Assembly: GCA_002372935.1 (NCBI GenBank)
Contig: DFJF01000007.1
Location: 158,285-213,718, forward strand
Origin: Clostridiales bacterium UBA3678
GTDB lineage: Bacteria > Bacillota > Clostridia > TANB77 > CAG-508
Direction of reading: 5' to 3'
Length of the DNA stretch: 55,434 nt
Within the stretch, counting starts at the first letter, position 1, and every line of letters begins with the position of its first letter. The notes beneath the pieces were generated by a model. That model was not told the DNA's origin, did no database searches, and saw nothing but the letters and a program-made list of their open reading frames with translations. Shown here piece after piece: positions 18,716 through 26,788 of the stretch. Position numbers and translations under genes: made by a program.

Positions 18716-19621
18716 ATGAAAAAAATTACAAATCAATTAGGAAAGATATATAAAATGTTTGGATGGGGATATTATAAATGGATAAAGAGTATTATAGGAT
18801 TATTTATATGTTCACTTGCAATTAATCTATTTATTGTTCCAAACAACTTATATACAGGTGGAGTTTTGGGATTAGCCCAATTAATAAGAACTGTTTTAGT
18901 AACAAGTTTTAATATTTCTGTCGGATTCGACTTAAGTTCAGTAATATATTATTTGATTAATATACCTTTATTTATATTAGCATATAAGATGGTTGGTAAA
19001 ACATTTTTTGTTAGAACACTCTATTGTGTAACCTTGAATGCTATATTCCTAGCGATTATCCCAATACCAAAAGTTGCTTTAGTACCAGAATTAATGACAA
19101 ATGTATTAATAGGGGGCATACTTGGAGGATTTGGAATAGGATTAGTATTAAGTACAGGTGGTTCTACTGGAGGTATAGATATTATTGGTATTGCTCTTAG
19201 CAAAAAAAATAGAAGATATTCTGTAGGAAATATTAGTTTGATTTTTAATGTATTTGTTTATGGAATATGTGGAATTTTATATGGAGTAGAGACAATGATT
19301 TATTCAATAGTATATGCAGTTTTTGACACACTTGCAATTGACAGAACACATTCACAAAATATATGTTCTGAGGCATTCATTTTTACAAAAAATAAACCAG
19401 ATAAAATGATTGAATTTATTATTAATATATTGAATCGTGATGCTACATATTGGAGTGCAAAAGGTGGATATACTAATGGGAGTACATATATAACTTATAC
19501 AGTACTTAACAAATATGAAAGAATGCGTCTGGAAAGGCATATGAAAGAATTTGACCCAAATGCTTTTATGGTTAGTGATGATGGAGTTGAAATACAAGGA
19601 GAATTTAAAAAACAGATGTAA
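18716..19621 (+). CDS. YitT family membrane protein (DUF161/DUF2179)
   Basis: Integral membrane protein with five or six helices in the first 200 residues, including the glycine-rich GGILGGFGIGLVLSTGGSTGG that marks the family, then a cytoplasmic DUF2179-like domain (about 205-295, ending GVEIQGEF). The function of the family is not established. ATG 18716 follows GAAGGGA at longer-than-usual spacing; upstream in-frame TTG 18677 and ATG 18704 are less likely. A terminator follows. Confidence 0.85.
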   Translation: MKKITNQLGKIYKMFGWGYYKWIKSIIGLFICSLAINLFIVPNNLYTGGVLGLAQLIRTVLVTSFNISVGFDLSSVIYYLINIPLFILAYKMVGKTFFVRTLYCVTLNAIFLAIIPIPKVALVPELMTNVLIGGILGGFGIGLVLSTGGSTGGIDIIGIALSKKNRRYSVGNISLIFNVFVYGICGILYGVETMIYSIVYAVFDTLAIDRTHSQNICSEAFIFTKNKPDKMIEFIINILNRDATYWSAKGGYTNGSTYITYTVLNKYERMRLERHMKEFDPNAFMVSDDGVEIQGEFKKQM

Positions 19622-19662
19622 AATTATAAATTACTTGACTTTTCTAACATTTTGATTTACGA

Positions 19663-19712
19663 GAAAAACTGCTAACTTATCACAAGTTGATATGTTAGCA
19701 GTTTTCTTTTTT
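19663..19712 (+). terminator. Terminator of the YitT gene
   Basis: GAAAAACTGCTAAC (19663-19676) pairs with GTTAGCAGTTTTC (19694-19706), followed by TTTTTT. Confidence 0.88.
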
Positions 19713-19750
19713 GACAAGTTATAATTATAACTTGCTTGTTTTAGGTTTCT

Positions 19751-21157
19751 TTACTTTTGTTTTGACTCCCTAATAACCTTCTCAAATTCTGGAATAATCA
19801 CATTTTTTGAGATATTTCTTTGGTCATAGTTCTCAAGTGCATATTTAACAATAGCATTTCTATCAAATTTTTCAGGGTGGTCAACAACAAAAATAGTTGC
19901 ATCAGCAAGTGCCTGTTCATCATTCATAGGAATTAATGTCCCGTATGGAGTAGGATAAATTTTTGACTTCAATCCTTCAACAGGACTAAGTTTTTCATTT
20001 TTTGGATTAAGTGTATCTGGTACACCACCTCCAAGAGTCCCTACAGGTACATTGCCACAAAGCATCGCTTCCTTGTAAACTAAACCATCTGGTTCATTGT
20101 CAGATGGTGCAAGGAATACATCCGAAATATTGTACAATTTGCGAACAATATTCGAAGGCTGTCTTCCAACAAAATGAAGATTTTTCAGTCCTAAAGACTT
20201 CTGAAGACTTCTAAGCTCTTCATCAAGAGCACCAGATCCTACAATAAGGGTTGTAATTTTCTTTCCCTCTTTTGCAAGCTTATCTTCATAAATTTTTGCA
20301 GCCTTAAGTACTAAATCTACTCTTTTAAACTGTGCAAACTTACCAACAAAAATAGCAAGTTTATCATAGTCTGTCGGAATTTTTCCATCTGGAGTGATAT
20401 TTGATGTAAGTGAAGAAATAATTTCTTTTTCATCAGCTTTTTCAGTATGGAAAATGGTTGTGTCACATCCATTTCTTACAAGCATAACTTTTTGCTTTGC
20501 AAATGGAAATAACTTTTCAAACTTTTCTTTTTGTTGATTTGAAATTACAAAAATAGATTTTGATTTTCTCGCAGCCTTTTCAGCAGCATGAATATAATAT
20601 TCATACTTAGCTTTTGCTGCAAAGATTTCAGGAGAGAATTCCCCTTCATCAATTTTTTTGTTAATCTCAGCAAGCATTTCTTGTGACTTTTCATAACCCA
20701 TTAAGTCTGTACCATGAATAGTGCAAACTACTGGAATGTCATAATCACATAATAAACTTGTTGAAATCCAACAATGCTGTCCATGAAAAATATCAGGATT
20801 CACTTTTTTGACATGATTATCAAAGACTTTCCTAAATTTATCACAATACAACTTCAGCTGTTCAAGTGAGATATTCCAAAAATTTTCACTTGAGTTTGTG
20901 TGTGAAGTAAACATCACAAAGTTAAATGGAAGTGCACCATTGATTTTCTCTACTGGTTCTTTCTCAGCTGTGAAAGGAACTAAATGATATGTTACACCTT
21001 CCAATTTTTTAAACTTAGTGTTGTTGTTAGCAGTAATGATGTGTACATCATGTCCCATTTCAACATAAGTTTTTGCTTGTGCTGAAATCAATGTTCCTGA
21101 GCCTGCTCCTTCAGTTGGATAAGCTGTTACGATAGAAATCTTCAAATTTTTTTTCAT
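19751..21157 (-). CDS. Family 4 glycosyltransferase (GT-B fold)
   Basis: The 468-residue cytoplasmic enzyme has an N-terminal acceptor domain (SIVTAYPTEGAGSGTLISAQ; TIHGTDLMGYEKS near 150) and a C-terminal nucleotide-sugar domain with FVGKFAQFKRVDLVLKA, VGSGALDEELRS and the family motif APSDNEPDGLVYKEAMLCG (E-x7-E type). It resembles enzymes that glycosylate lipids or envelope sugars, but the acceptor is unknown. Its codon use and base content are visibly more GC-rich than neighbouring genes, which may mean transfer or high expression. AGGAGG precedes the ATG. Single gene. Confidence 0.87.
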   Translation of the reverse strand: MKKNLKISIVTAYPTEGAGSGTLISAQAKTYVEMGHDVHIITANNNTKFKKLEGVTYHLVPFTAEKEPVEKINGALPFNFVMFTSHTNSSENFWNISLEQLKLYCDKFRKVFDNHVKKVNPDIFHGQHCWISTSLLCDYDIPVVCTIHGTDLMGYEKSQEMLAEINKKIDEGEFSPEIFAAKAKYEYYIHAAEKAARKSKSIFVISNQQKEKFEKLFPFAKQKVMLVRNGCDTTIFHTEKADEKEIISSLTSNITPDGKIPTDYDKLAIFVGKFAQFKRVDLVLKAAKIYEDKLAKEGKKITTLIVGSGALDEELRSLQKSLGLKNLHFVGRQPSNIVRKLYNISDVFLAPSDNEPDGLVYKEAMLCGNVPVGTLGGGVPDTLNPKNEKLSPVEGLKSKIYPTPYGTLIPMNDEQALADATIFVVDHPEKFDRNAIVKYALENYDQRNISKNVIIPEFEKVIRESKQK

Positions 21158-21496
21158 TTAAGAAACCTCCTCATATGTTTAAATATAATGTATACATATA
21201 TTATACACCAAATTATGACATTTTGGAAGACTTTATTCTGTTTTTTAAAAAAAACTGTGACTTTGAGTTAGCTACATAGTATAGGTAATTAAAAAATTAG
21301 AGGTATAGCAATTTAGATCGCGTTATACCTCTTTTTTTCTATCTGAGGAGGGGACACAGTCCCACCTAAACAATTAATTAATTTTATTTTTAGCTCTTGT
21401 TTATTGTAAATGTATTTGGCGTTATGTAGATTTGACAAATTTTAAAATATATGTTACAATAAAAAACATATTTTAAGAGTATATCTAAAAAATAAA
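21158..21496. other. Intergenic region with an orphan terminator and a short GC-rich palindrome
   Basis: Non-coding stretch between divergent genes. It contains the terminator at 21299-21339 and, at 21348-21368, the GC-rich palindromic run GGGGACACAGTCCC. No open reading frame is convincing. Confidence 0.4.
21299..21339 (+). terminator. Orphan intrinsic terminator
   Basis: AGAGGTATA (21299-21307)/TATACCTCT (21324-21332) with a run of T after it. No plus-strand gene ends nearby; the closest, YitT, has its own terminator 1.6 kb upstream. It could end an unannotated small RNA transcribed from about 21180. Confidence 0.65.
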
Positions 21497-21606
21497 AATA
21501 TTTTGAGCGATATAGGATAACCAAATATAAGGTTATTTACACGGTGCAATGGATTTGAAGGTCTTGCAAAGGAGTCTTAAATGATTTCTTTGTGGGGCTC
21601 TTTTTG
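21497..21606 (+). promoter_or_regulatory. Structured leader with attenuator-like terminator before the acetyltransferase gene
   Basis: The region folds into a hairpin GATAACC/GGTTATT (about 21516-21538), a TGCAA/TTGCA stem, and a terminator-like stem AAAGGAGTC (21568-21576)/GGCTCTTTT (21596-21604) ending in T5, only seven bases before the gene's ribosome site. The arrangement suggests transcription attenuation. I do not recognise a known riboswitch class. Confidence 0.45.
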
Positions 21607-21628
21607 TTATAGAAAGGGGAAATATCAT

Positions 21629-22201
21629 ATGAAATATTTTAAGAAATTAGTAGGAGATAGAATATATCTAGCACCAAAAGGTGCATCAGAAGAAGAAATA
21701 GAAAAATTTACAGAATGGATGAATGACTTTCAAGTAACTGACTATACAGGAAGAACAAGTCAAATAATGACATACGCAAATGAAAAAGAGTATCTTGAAA
21801 ATGCTGGAAAAAACACAGATAAAAGAACATTTAATATAGTAAGTTTAGAAGATGACAAATTAGTTGGTACGGTTGGACTAGAGAAAATTAATTGGATTGA
21901 AAGAAGTGCAGTATTAGGTATTTTTATAGGAGATAATGATTTTAGAAGTAATGGATATGGAACTGAGGCTATAAAATTATTATTAGAATATGGATTTAGA
22001 TACATAAATTTACATAGCATAAGACTTGATTTATTATCGGTAAATGAAAGAGCTCATAAATGCTATTTAAAATGTGGATTTAAAGATACTGGAGCAAGTA
22101 GAGAACAAATCTTTTTAAATGGCAAATATTATGACGAACTACATATGGATATACTTGAAAGTGAATTTGAAGGAAATTATATTAGAAATAAAAATATATA
22201 G
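21629..22201 (+). CDS. GNAT family N-acetyltransferase (RimJ/RimL-like)
   Basis: Acetyl-CoA-dependent acetyltransferase of 190 residues. Motifs are VGTVGLEKINWIERSAVLGIFIGD and the acetyl-CoA loop RSNGYGTEAIKLLLEYGF, then SVNERAHKCYLKCGFKDTG. Such enzymes modify small molecules or protein N-termini; the substrate is unknown. ATG 21629 is chosen because AAAGGGGA lies 8 bases upstream; the longer frame from 21581 overlaps the attenuator stem. Confidence 0.88.
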   Translation: MKYFKKLVGDRIYLAPKGASEEEIEKFTEWMNDFQVTDYTGRTSQIMTYANEKEYLENAGKNTDKRTFNIVSLEDDKLVGTVGLEKINWIERSAVLGIFIGDNDFRSNGYGTEAIKLLLEYGFRYINLHSIRLDLLSVNERAHKCYLKCGFKDTGASREQIFLNGKYYDELHMDILESEFEGNYIRNKNI

Positions 22202-22213
22202 GAATAGATAAAA

Positions 22214-22309
22214 ATGGTAGATTTAAAGAATATTGATGATTACAAAATGCATAACAACGACGAAACTAAAATAAAAATAATATCTTATGCCTATAATTAT
22301 GTAACCTAA
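22214..22309 (+). CDS. Short hypothetical ORF (31 residues)
   Basis: Reads MVDLKNIDDYKMHNNDETK and then 12 more residues, 12 bases after the acetyltransferase stop. It has no good ribosome site and no recognised relatives. It may be a remnant or chance frame. Confidence 0.2.
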   Translation: MVDLKNIDDYKMHNNDETKIKIISYAYNYVT

Positions 22310-22348
22310 TGGAAGAACATATTGCAAAAGAATAGGAGGTACTATTTT

Positions 22349-22900
22349 ATGACCAGATGCAAATGGTGTAATTTAAAAAACGAAAAATATATAGAATATC
22401 ATGATAATGAATGGGGCAAACCCAACTTTGATGATAAATACTTATTTGAAATGTTAATATTAGAATCTTTTCAAGCAGGACTCTCATGGGAATGTGTATT
22501 AAATAAAAGAGATGACTTTAGAAAAGCATTTGATAATTTTAATATTGACAAGATAAGCAATTATGATAATGTGAAAATACAAGAGTTATTAAAAAATAAA
22601 AAGATAATAAGAAACAAGCTAAAAATTAATGCAACTATAAACAACAGTAAAATTTTCAAGGAAATTCAAAGTGAATATGGCACATTTTATAACTATTTAA
22701 AAACATTTACGAATAATAAAATAATTTATGAAATAGATAAAACAACAAATCAACTATCAGATGCGGTGTCAAAAAACCTACAAAAAAGAGGAATGAAATT
22801 TGTAGGAAGCACAACCATATATTCCTATTTACAGGCAATTGGTGTTATTTATTCACATGATAAAGAATGTTTTTTGTATAAAGAAAATTCAATATATTAA
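22349..22900 (+). CDS. tag: DNA-3-methyladenine glycosylase I
   Basis: Removes 3-methyladenine from alkylated DNA. The family zinc site begins with the N-terminal CKWCNLKNEKYIEYHDNEWG and ends with H and C near the C-terminus (YSHDKECF). LILESFQAGLSWECVLNKR holds the base-pocket residues. The 183 residues fit the family. ATG 22349 has AATAGGAGGT 8 bases before it; the longer in-frame start at 22322 lacks such a site. Confidence 0.93.
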   Translation: MTRCKWCNLKNEKYIEYHDNEWGKPNFDDKYLFEMLILESFQAGLSWECVLNKRDDFRKAFDNFNIDKISNYDNVKIQELLKNKKIIRNKLKINATINNSKIFKEIQSEYGTFYNYLKTFTNNKIIYEIDKTTNQLSDAVSKNLQKRGMKFVGSTTIYSYLQAIGVIYSHDKECFLYKENSIY

Positions 22901-22981
22901 TATTAATGTAAAGAAGTATATTATTAGTAGTAAAGGGAAGGGCTAAAATATAGCTCTTCTTATTGCTTTGTGGAAATACAG

Positions 22982-23005
22982 AACATTGCACAAAATCAAA
23001 GTTTT
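22982..23005 (+). repeat. 24-nt direct repeat, left copy
   Basis: AACATTGCACAAAAT-C-AAAGTTTT differs from 25585-25608 at one of 24 positions and has the same orientation. The two copies bracket the AbiE pair and a membrane-protein gene. Confidence 0.6.
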
Positions 23006-23092
23006 CGAGAATTAGAATATTGATATTTCAATATTTTAACAAATTTTTACTAAAACTAAATATATCATAATAAAAAAAATTTGACAAAAGTA

Positions 23093-23131
23093 TTGTTACT
23101 TTTGTTCGTATGTGATAAAATATATACGAAC
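23093..23131 (+). promoter_or_regulatory. AbiE promoter with inverted-repeat operator
   Basis: TTGTTA (23093-23098), 17 bases, TAAAAT (23116-23121) form a promoter. GTTCGTAT (23104-23111) and ATACGAAC (23124-23131) are perfect 8-bp inverted arms around the -10. AbiEi antitoxins are known to repress their own operon by binding inverted repeats, so this is the likely operator. Confidence 0.65.
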
Positions 23132-23143
23132 GGAGGTAACAAA

Positions 23144-23737
23144 ATGAGTGATGAAGAAAAAATTTTAGAATTAATTAAGAAAAACGGCGGATTGATTAAA
23201 ACATCTGATATAACATCAAAGAATATCAATAAAATGGCATTAGTAAGACTAGTGAAAAAAGGTTTAATTGATAGAATAGAACGTGGTTTATATATTGATT
23301 CTACAAAAATTGAAGATTCATATTATGTATTTCAATATAAATGTCCAAAAGCAATCTTTTCTCACGAAACTGCATTATATTTTCATGATTTAACAGATAG
23401 AACACCTATAGAATTTATGGTTACAGTTCCTTCAAAATATAATTCAAGACTTCTAAAAGATGCTAATTATAAATTTTCATATATCAAAGAAGAATTATAT
23501 GAACTTGGAAAGACTACAATTAAAACTCCATATGGTAATAAAGTATTTTGCTATGATATAGAAAGAACAATTTGTGACATTATCAAAGATAAAAACAAAA
23601 TTGAAAAATACCAATTTGTTGATGCTTTGAAAAGATATACAAGCTTAAAGGTTAAAGACATTGCCAAATTATATAAATATGCAGAAAGATTTGGTATTAA
23701 AGATGAGGTAAAGAAATATATAGAAGTTTTAAATTAG
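23144..23737 (+). CDS. abiEi: AbiEi-family antitoxin (type IV toxin-antitoxin)
   Basis: Antitoxin and autorepressor of an AbiE module, 197 residues. The N-terminal winged helix (about 1-65, KKNGGLIKTSDITSKNINK and RLVKKGLIDRIERGLYI) binds DNA; the C-terminal domain (FSHETALYFHDLTDRTP, DIERTICDIIKD) is the antitoxin part. ATG 23144 has CGGAGG just upstream, while TTG 23081 would lie upstream of the promoter's -35. Its stop TAG overlaps the AGGAGG of the toxin gene, so the two are translationally coupled. Confidence 0.9.
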   Translation: MSDEEKILELIKKNGGLIKTSDITSKNINKMALVRLVKKGLIDRIERGLYIDSTKIEDSYYVFQYKCPKAIFSHETALYFHDLTDRTPIEFMVTVPSKYNSRLLKDANYKFSYIKEELYELGKTTIKTPYGNKVFCYDIERTICDIIKDKNKIEKYQFVDALKRYTSLKVKDIAKLYKYAERFGIKDEVKKYIEVLN

Positions 23738-23746
23738 GAGGAAATA

Positions 23747-24593
23747 ATGACACCAACATCACCAACACAATTAAAAGATTGGATAAAGAATTTATCCAAA
23801 GAAAAAGATGTATCTGCTAACATTATTATGCAAAACTATATGTTGGAAAGATTATTAGAAAGAATTTCTGTGTCAAAGTATAAAAACAATTTTATACTTA
23901 AAGGGCGGAATGCTTATAAGTGCGATAGTAGGAATAGATTTAAGAAATACACTAGATATGGATGCTACAATTAAGGGATTTAATCTGAATGAACAGAATT
24001 TAAAACATATATTAGAAGAAATAATATCTATTAATTTACAAGATAATGTTAATTTTGAAATATTAATGATTAAAGATATTAGAGAAGAAGCTGAATATAG
24101 TGGATATAGAGTTACATTAAATGGAACATTCGATAAAATCTTTCAAAAGTTTAAAGTTGATATTAGTACTGGAGATGCAATAACTCCAAAAGAAATAGAA
24201 TACAATTTTAAACTACTATTTGAAGAAAGACAAATAGGTGTATTGGCATATAATCTTGAAACTGTATTAAGCGAAAAATTTGAAGGCATAATAAGTAAAG
24301 GTGTTGCTAATACAAGGGCAAGGGATTACTATGATATTTATATTTTAATGACGTTTCAAAAACAAAATATAGATATAAAAACATTAAAGAAAGCTATTAT
24401 TAATACTTTTAAAAAACGTGAAACTACATATTATTTAGAAAATATTAATAATCAAATTTCTGAAATAGAGAATAGTGATGATTTAAAAGAAATTTGGAAT
24501 AACTATCAAAATAAATTTACTTATGTAAATGATATTAGTTTTAAAGACACGATTGATGTAATAAAAGAAATAGTAAAAATATTTGAAAACTAA
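23747..24593 (+). CDS. abiEii: AbiEii-family nucleotidyltransferase toxin, split by +1 frameshift at CGG-A
   Basis: Toxin partner of AbiEi, a DNA polymerase beta-like nucleotidyltransferase. The first frame (23747) runs to FILKG and then meets CGG at 23906. Skipping C23906 reads GGA and continues in the frame ending at 24593, giving FILKGGMLISAIVGID then LDMDATIKG, the complete GG and DxD catalytic motifs of the family. The joined protein has 281 residues, a normal length. Without the shift only 75 residues are made. The break lies exactly in the catalytic glycine pair and shares its sequence with three other genes here. Confidence 0.85.
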
Positions 24594-24678
24594 ATCATAA
24601 TAGGGAAAGTTGGGATATACAGACTATTATTGTAAATGAAATTAAAATGTAATTAATTATAATTTGAAGGAGAAAGAT

Positions 24679-24795
24679 ATGAAACATTATATAATTGTTG
24701 AATTTAAAAATAACTATAATTACAAATATGAGATTAATAATATTAAAAATTTATTTGATGAAGCTAAAAAACAAGAAAATATTTTCTTGTATTGA
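24679..24795 (+). CDS. Short ORF, possible truncated small protein (38 residues)
   Basis: Begins MKHYIIVEFKNNYNYKYEI after a good GAAGGAGAAAG ribosome site 7 bases upstream. The start resembles that of small stress-responsive alpha/beta barrel (Dabb-like) proteins, which are about 95-100 residues, so it may be a truncated copy. It ends ENIFLY. Low certainty. Confidence 0.35.
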   Translation: MKHYIIVEFKNNYNYKYEINNIKNLFDEAKKQENIFLY

Positions 24796-24848
24796 ATGAC
24801 TTTTTATATTATAATATTATTAAGTTAATAAATAAGGAGATAATAAGA

Positions 24849-25271
24849 ATGATATTTATTTTACCAATTTTAATAATACCAGTTATATTTATAAGTCTAT
24901 TAATAACTAATAAAGTAGAAGGTAAAACAAAGAAGTTTTGCATATTATTACAAATTCTTAATCTATTTATTATTCTGTTTTTTAGATATATTTTTCCTGG
25001 CCCATGTAAATATGGAGAAATTATAATTACAATTTTGATAAATATTTTTATTAACATTCTTTTATTTATATTGCTGATTATTAAAAAGATAAAAATAAAA
25101 AATAAACTAGCAGTAATTGTAATAATGTTTTATTTTCTATTTATGATTTTTATCCCAGTTTATAAGTTAGAGAATCATGAACATAAATTTAATAATGGTG
25201 AAGAAAAAATATTATCATATGAAGATTATTATAATTTTTATGGAATAAAACTAAAAAGGAATTATAAATAA
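24849..25271 (+). CDS. Small multi-pass membrane protein of unknown function
   Basis: 140 residues with four hydrophobic segments (about 2-20, 30-48, 55-76, 85-103) and a short charged C-terminal tail. ATG 24849 follows AAGGAG by 9 bases; a TTG at 24792 is in frame but has no such site. No recognised family. It lies between the AbiE toxin and the right copy of the 24-nt direct repeat and has its own terminator. Confidence 0.6.
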   Translation: MIFILPILIIPVIFISLLITNKVEGKTKKFCILLQILNLFIILFFRYIFPGPCKYGEIIITILINIFINILLFILLIIKKIKIKNKLAVIVIMFYFLFMIFIPVYKLENHEHKFNNGEEKILSYEDYYNFYGIKLKRNYK

Positions 25272-25278
25272 TGATAAA

Positions 25279-25333
25279 AAATTTGCAGTTTTGGAGGTAG
25301 GGAACTTAAATCTTCAAAATTGCAATTTTTTTT
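25279..25333 (+). terminator. Terminator after the small membrane-protein gene
   Basis: AATTTGCAGTTTTGGAG pairs imperfectly with CTTCAAAATTGCAATT, followed by eight T. Confidence 0.7.
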
Positions 25334-25584
25334 GTTATTTTATAAAATTATGGGATTTTTGAAATTTGTATAAAATTGGACAAAAATGAATATTTTTTAA
25401 ATTTTAGAAAAAGTATGAAAAATGTAAAACAAAAATTAAAAGGTAGAAAAAATAGAAAATAAAAATTGATTAAACAATTTAAAAATTTATAAAATGCAAA
25501 AAAACTAAAGAACTAAAATTTTCTTGAAGTTACAAAGAGGGAGGCTAGAAGAACATATATTGACTGGCCCAAATTATTATACGT

Positions 25585-25614
25585 AACATTGCACAAAATA
25601 AAAGTTTTGTGCAA
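25585..25614 (+). repeat. 24-nt direct repeat, right copy, with perfect hairpin
   Basis: 25585-25608 matches 22982-23005 at 23 of 24 bases. In this copy TTGCACAAAA (25589-25598) and TTTTGTGCAA (25605-25614) form a perfect 10-bp hairpin, which the left copy has lost. Confidence 0.6.
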
Positions 25615-25980
25615 TAAGGAGTAGAAGTAAAAATATAGACCATCGTTTCAGGTCCTACACCAGCATTATCAAGGTTTTTCGGCATTAATGCTTACTAATA
25701 TTCTTATTATATTTATTATTATTTTATTGAATCTTTTTATAATTTATATTTTAATCTAATTCTTATAATTACTTTTATTACTTTATGTTTAAAACTTCTT
25801 AAATTTGTTTTTAAGTTCATTTAATATTTTATTCATATAATTTCATATCTAATTTATTTTTTCTCTAATTTATAATTAAATTTTATAATCATATTGTATA
25901 AAATTTTTGCTAATTCAGATTCTGTTATATGATTTTTTGTAAAATCTCTAAAAATGCCTATTTTACTACATTTGCCTTAT

Positions 25981-26052
25981 TTTGCAGACAACAAGTTATA
26001 TGTCTTTAAATTTAAAACGCCTTAAAATCGATTCTCGTGCGTCGCTTTTTTA
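25981..26052. repeat. 72-nt degenerate direct repeat, copy 1
   Basis: Shares AGACAACAAGTTATATG, TTTAAAACG, CTTAAAAT and GATTCTCGTGCGTC with 26154-26225, in the same order and spacing; about 60 or more of 72 positions agree by eye. Confidence 0.7.
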
Positions 26053-26153
26053 GCCATTTTTGGGCATTTTTGAATTTACATTGTTTTAGGTAAAATTTAT
26101 CAATTTTTTATAGTAATTTTTACAAAATCCTTATATTGCTTAAATTATCAATA

Positions 26154-26225
26154 TTTGTAGACAACAAGTTATATGCCTTTGAATTTAAAACGTCTTAAAA
26201 TTGATTCTCGTGCGTCATTATTTTA
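26154..26225. repeat. 72-nt degenerate direct repeat, copy 2
   Basis: Second copy, offset 173 bases from the first. On the minus strand both read DARESILRRFKFK then stop, and three of the four differences within that frame are silent, so the repeat may descend from the 3' end of a gene. Confidence 0.7.
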
Positions 26226-26788
26226 GTGATTTTCAGCTTTAAATCAAGTATTATCAATAACTATAATATTTTTTAAATTCTTATCTAAAATATTAAATTT
26301 TCTATAATAATGTAGTTTTAAATTTTAAATTATAGAACCTCTTAAAATCAATTTTCATTTCAATATGATTAAACTCTATTAGTTAGTTAATAAAATCTCT
26401 TAAAATCGATTTTGAATGTTTTAAATTAATAATTTAATATAATAATTATAATTCCAAATTCTAAAATTTAATTTATAAAAACTTTATACAAATGTTCGGT
26501 TTTTAAATTTGAGTGTTCGGTTATTATAAAAAATAAAATTTTGAATTGCGTAAAATTTTCAAAAATCAAATTTTAAATTTAAATTTAATTTATAATTTTA
26601 TTTATAAAACTTTTTTACTTTTTATATCATAAAATTTTCTCTTAAAATTTTTTTCTTAAACTTTTTTCCGGATGTTTTTTTATTTTTATATAAAATCTCT
26701 AAAATAAATTATATTTATAAAAAATAAGTTAAATAAATTATAAATATAAAATGTCCTCTATCCTCCCTACTCCACTGCTTTTGCCAAG

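Larger units (their letters stand above)
25334..26788. other. 1.45-kb non-coding, extremely AT-rich region with degenerate repeats
   Basis: No frame of useful length on either strand. It contains a hairpin at 25589-25614, a more GC-rich patch at 25638-25690 that looks like the end of a lost mobile element, the 72-nt tandem-like pair at 25981/26154, and weaker copies of CTTAAAATCRATTY near 26343 and 26401. It looks like a graveyard of inserted DNA. Confidence 0.55.

Noticed and set aside
21497..21606. T-box or known riboswitch in the acetyltransferase leader
   Set aside because: No AGGGTGG-like T-box sequence and no consensus of any class I know; left as an unassigned attenuator-like leader.
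23081..23143. Upstream TTG start of the AbiE antitoxin (MTKVLLLLF)
   Set aside because: This stretch contains the promoter and operator; the ATG at 23144 has a good ribosome site.
25981..26225. CRISPR array
   Set aside because: Only two long, diverged copies 173 bases apart and no cas genes; not regular.
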